A model generated the notes under the pieces. That model made no database searches. It worked only from the letters and a program-made list of their open reading frames with translations, and was not told where the DNA came from. 64,000 nucleotides of DNA from Halosimplex halophilum (lineage in GTDB: Archaea; Halobacteriota; Halobacteria; Halobacteriales; Haloarculaceae): NCBI RefSeq assembly GCF_004698125.1, contig NZ_ML214297.1, positions 496,001 through 560,000 on the forward strand. The letters run 5' to 3'. The stretch's first letter is position 1. Every line of letters starts with the position of its first letter. The position numbers were made by a program, and so were the translations under genes. This document shows positions 63,106-64,000 of the stretch, one piece after another.

Positions 63106-63551
63106 AACCGGGGTCGAGAGACCTCAGCCGATAGTGTCTCGGATCTGTGTGAGGTACGCTTCGAACCGTCGAGCTGGTTCTGGAGAGAAGTGTAGACGGC
63201 TTCGTCGTCGATGTCTGCGCCGTACTGATGTGTGAGGATGTTCCGGAGTCCGGCAGCGCGAGCCATCCGGTCGGCAGTGGCGTCGTCTAACACCGCTTCC
63301 GCTTCGAGGCGGCGGAACACGCTCCGATTCGTCTCCGGGACGGCAATGTCTCGCGACCGGAGTAGCATCTCGCCGATGTCGATACAGTCTTCGATCGCGG
63401 TCTGGAGTTCCCGTTCGACGACTGCGCGGTCCTCTCGGCTATCCCGGTACTCTTCGAACGACAGCGAATCGCGTTTTTCGGCGAGCACCTCGACCGCATC
63501 CCGGACGTACGACGCTTTCTCCACGATTCGCCGTCTCGTCGACTCGTCCAT
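63102..63551 (-). CDS. hepT: HepT-type HEPN ribonuclease toxin, apparently frameshifted near its end
   Basis: A 149-residue HEPN (DUF86) protein. The HepT motif Rx4HxY is complete at R103-N-I-L-T-H108-Q-Y110 in GLRNILTHQYG. After Leu127-Asp128 the frame changes character (GSKRTSHRS...). Inserting one base near 63166-63170 would restore FEAYLTQIRDTIG and a stop at 63124-63126, the usual HepT end. So the terminal ~20 residues are probably a frameshift product that runs into the end of the DUF357 gene. Catalytic residues precede the change, so activity may survive. Confidence 0.85.
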   Translation of the reverse strand: MDESTRRRIVEKASYVRDAVEVLAEKRDSLSFEEYRDSREDRAVVERELQTAIEDCIDIGEMLLRSRDIAVPETNRSVFRRLEAEAVLDDATADRMARAAGLRNILTHQYGADIDDEAVYTSLQNQLDGSKRTSHRSETLSAEVSRPRF

Positions 63552-63552
63552 C

Positions 63553-63972
63553 CTACACCACTCGTCTGAGATCCCCGAGTATGTCGTCGAACGAGTCGAG
63601 CGGCGCGTCGTCGGCTTCAGAGTCCGGCGTCGCGAGCAGGTCGCGAGCCCTGTCGAGCGACCCGTACACGACCACCCCATCGCGACGGATCGAGCGCCGG
63701 AGTTCTGGCGGCGAGTCGGTGATCGGAACGACGTCGATGTCGTCGGTGCCGAGCGCGGCCGACAGCGCGTCGATCAGCGACAGGCGCTCGCGAGTCCGAT
63801 CCGACGGGGAGTGTACGTCTTCGAACGCGACTCCGATGTCGATGTCACTCCGACTGTGGGCATCGCCGCGCGCGCCCGAACCGTAGAGGACTCCGACCGA
63901 CACCGGAGCCGCGTCGAGAACACGGCGAACGGCGTCCAGATCTACCCCGGAGATCTCGTCTCGCCGCTCCAT
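63553..63972 (-). CDS. mntA: MntA-type nucleotidyltransferase antitoxin
   Basis: A 139-residue minimal nucleotidyltransferase. The GSx10DxD motif is complete: G31-S32 then D43-I-D45 (YGSGARGDAHSRSDIDIG). In HepT/MntA (type VII) toxin-antitoxin systems, MntA adds AMP to a tyrosine of HepT and blocks its RNase activity; here Y110 of HepT is the expected target. It ends 1 base before the HepT start. Base composition is less GC-rich than that of adjacent genes. Confidence 0.9.
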   Translation of the reverse strand: MERRDEISGVDLDAVRRVLDAAPVSVGVLYGSGARGDAHSRSDIDIGVAFEDVHSPSDRTRERLSLIDALSAALGTDDIDVVPITDSPPELRRSIRRDGVVVYGSLDRARDLLATPDSEADDAPLDSFDDILGDLRRVV

Positions 63973-64000
63973 GCCTGACCGTTGCCAGCGGATGGTAATA

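Overview
The window is chromosomal DNA from a haloarchaeon (class Halobacteria). The evidence is the very high GC content with long spurious antisense frames, the Asp/Glu-rich proteins, the many leaderless ATG/GTG starts behind TATA-like boxes, the 4-base ATGA/GTGA gene overlaps, and archaeal marker genes: L37e, LSm, RfcS, SAMP2, PAN and Mre11/Rad50. A Haloarculaceae-like relative is my guess and is not proven. No rRNA, tRNA or CRISPR array was seen.

Left part (1-9.8 kb): the 5' end of purF, then L37e and LSm, an M42 aminopeptidase, a Gfo/Idh/MocA oxidoreductase, a photolyase and an acid-sugar dehydratase of the enolase superfamily. A VapB-like/VapC toxin-antitoxin pair lies between this dehydratase and a 65-bp duplicate of its own 3' end.

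10.5-18.2 kb: a cell-envelope module of overlapping genes (DUF4129-type membrane protein, small membrane protein, DUF58 protein, polytopic membrane protein) followed by a MoxR AAA ATPase. An inverted hypothetical gene separates MoxR from the rest.

18.2-32.5 kb: a Dna2-like nuclease-helicase, three 46-bp tandem repeats, a PAP2 phosphatase, a LarA-type racemase, an Lhr helicase, an MBL hydrolase, a TrkA protein, a copper-chaperone-like protein, RfcS and SAMP2.

32.5-49 kb: two phosphohexomutases, a GIY-YIG protein, LarB, a single-histone-fold DUF1931 protein, RpiA, four tiny zinc-finger proteins, two beta-propeller proteins, a lycopene-cyclase-like membrane protein, an MFS transporter, an aminotransferase and an 82-bp hairpin element.

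49-64 kb: a thiolase with serine at both catalytic-cysteine positions, whose 3' end is repeated in an 81-bp tandem array; a metallophosphoesterase; PAN with a winged-helix gene opposite it; mre11-rad50; a run of small haloarchaeal proteins; a structured non-coding stretch; and a HepT/MntA pair in which HepT appears frameshifted near its C terminus.

The most unusual points are the VapBC islet with its duplicated gene tail, the 46-bp and 81-bp tandem repeats, the dispersed 37-bp repeat shared by 43.97 kb and 62.34 kb, and the frameshifted HepT.
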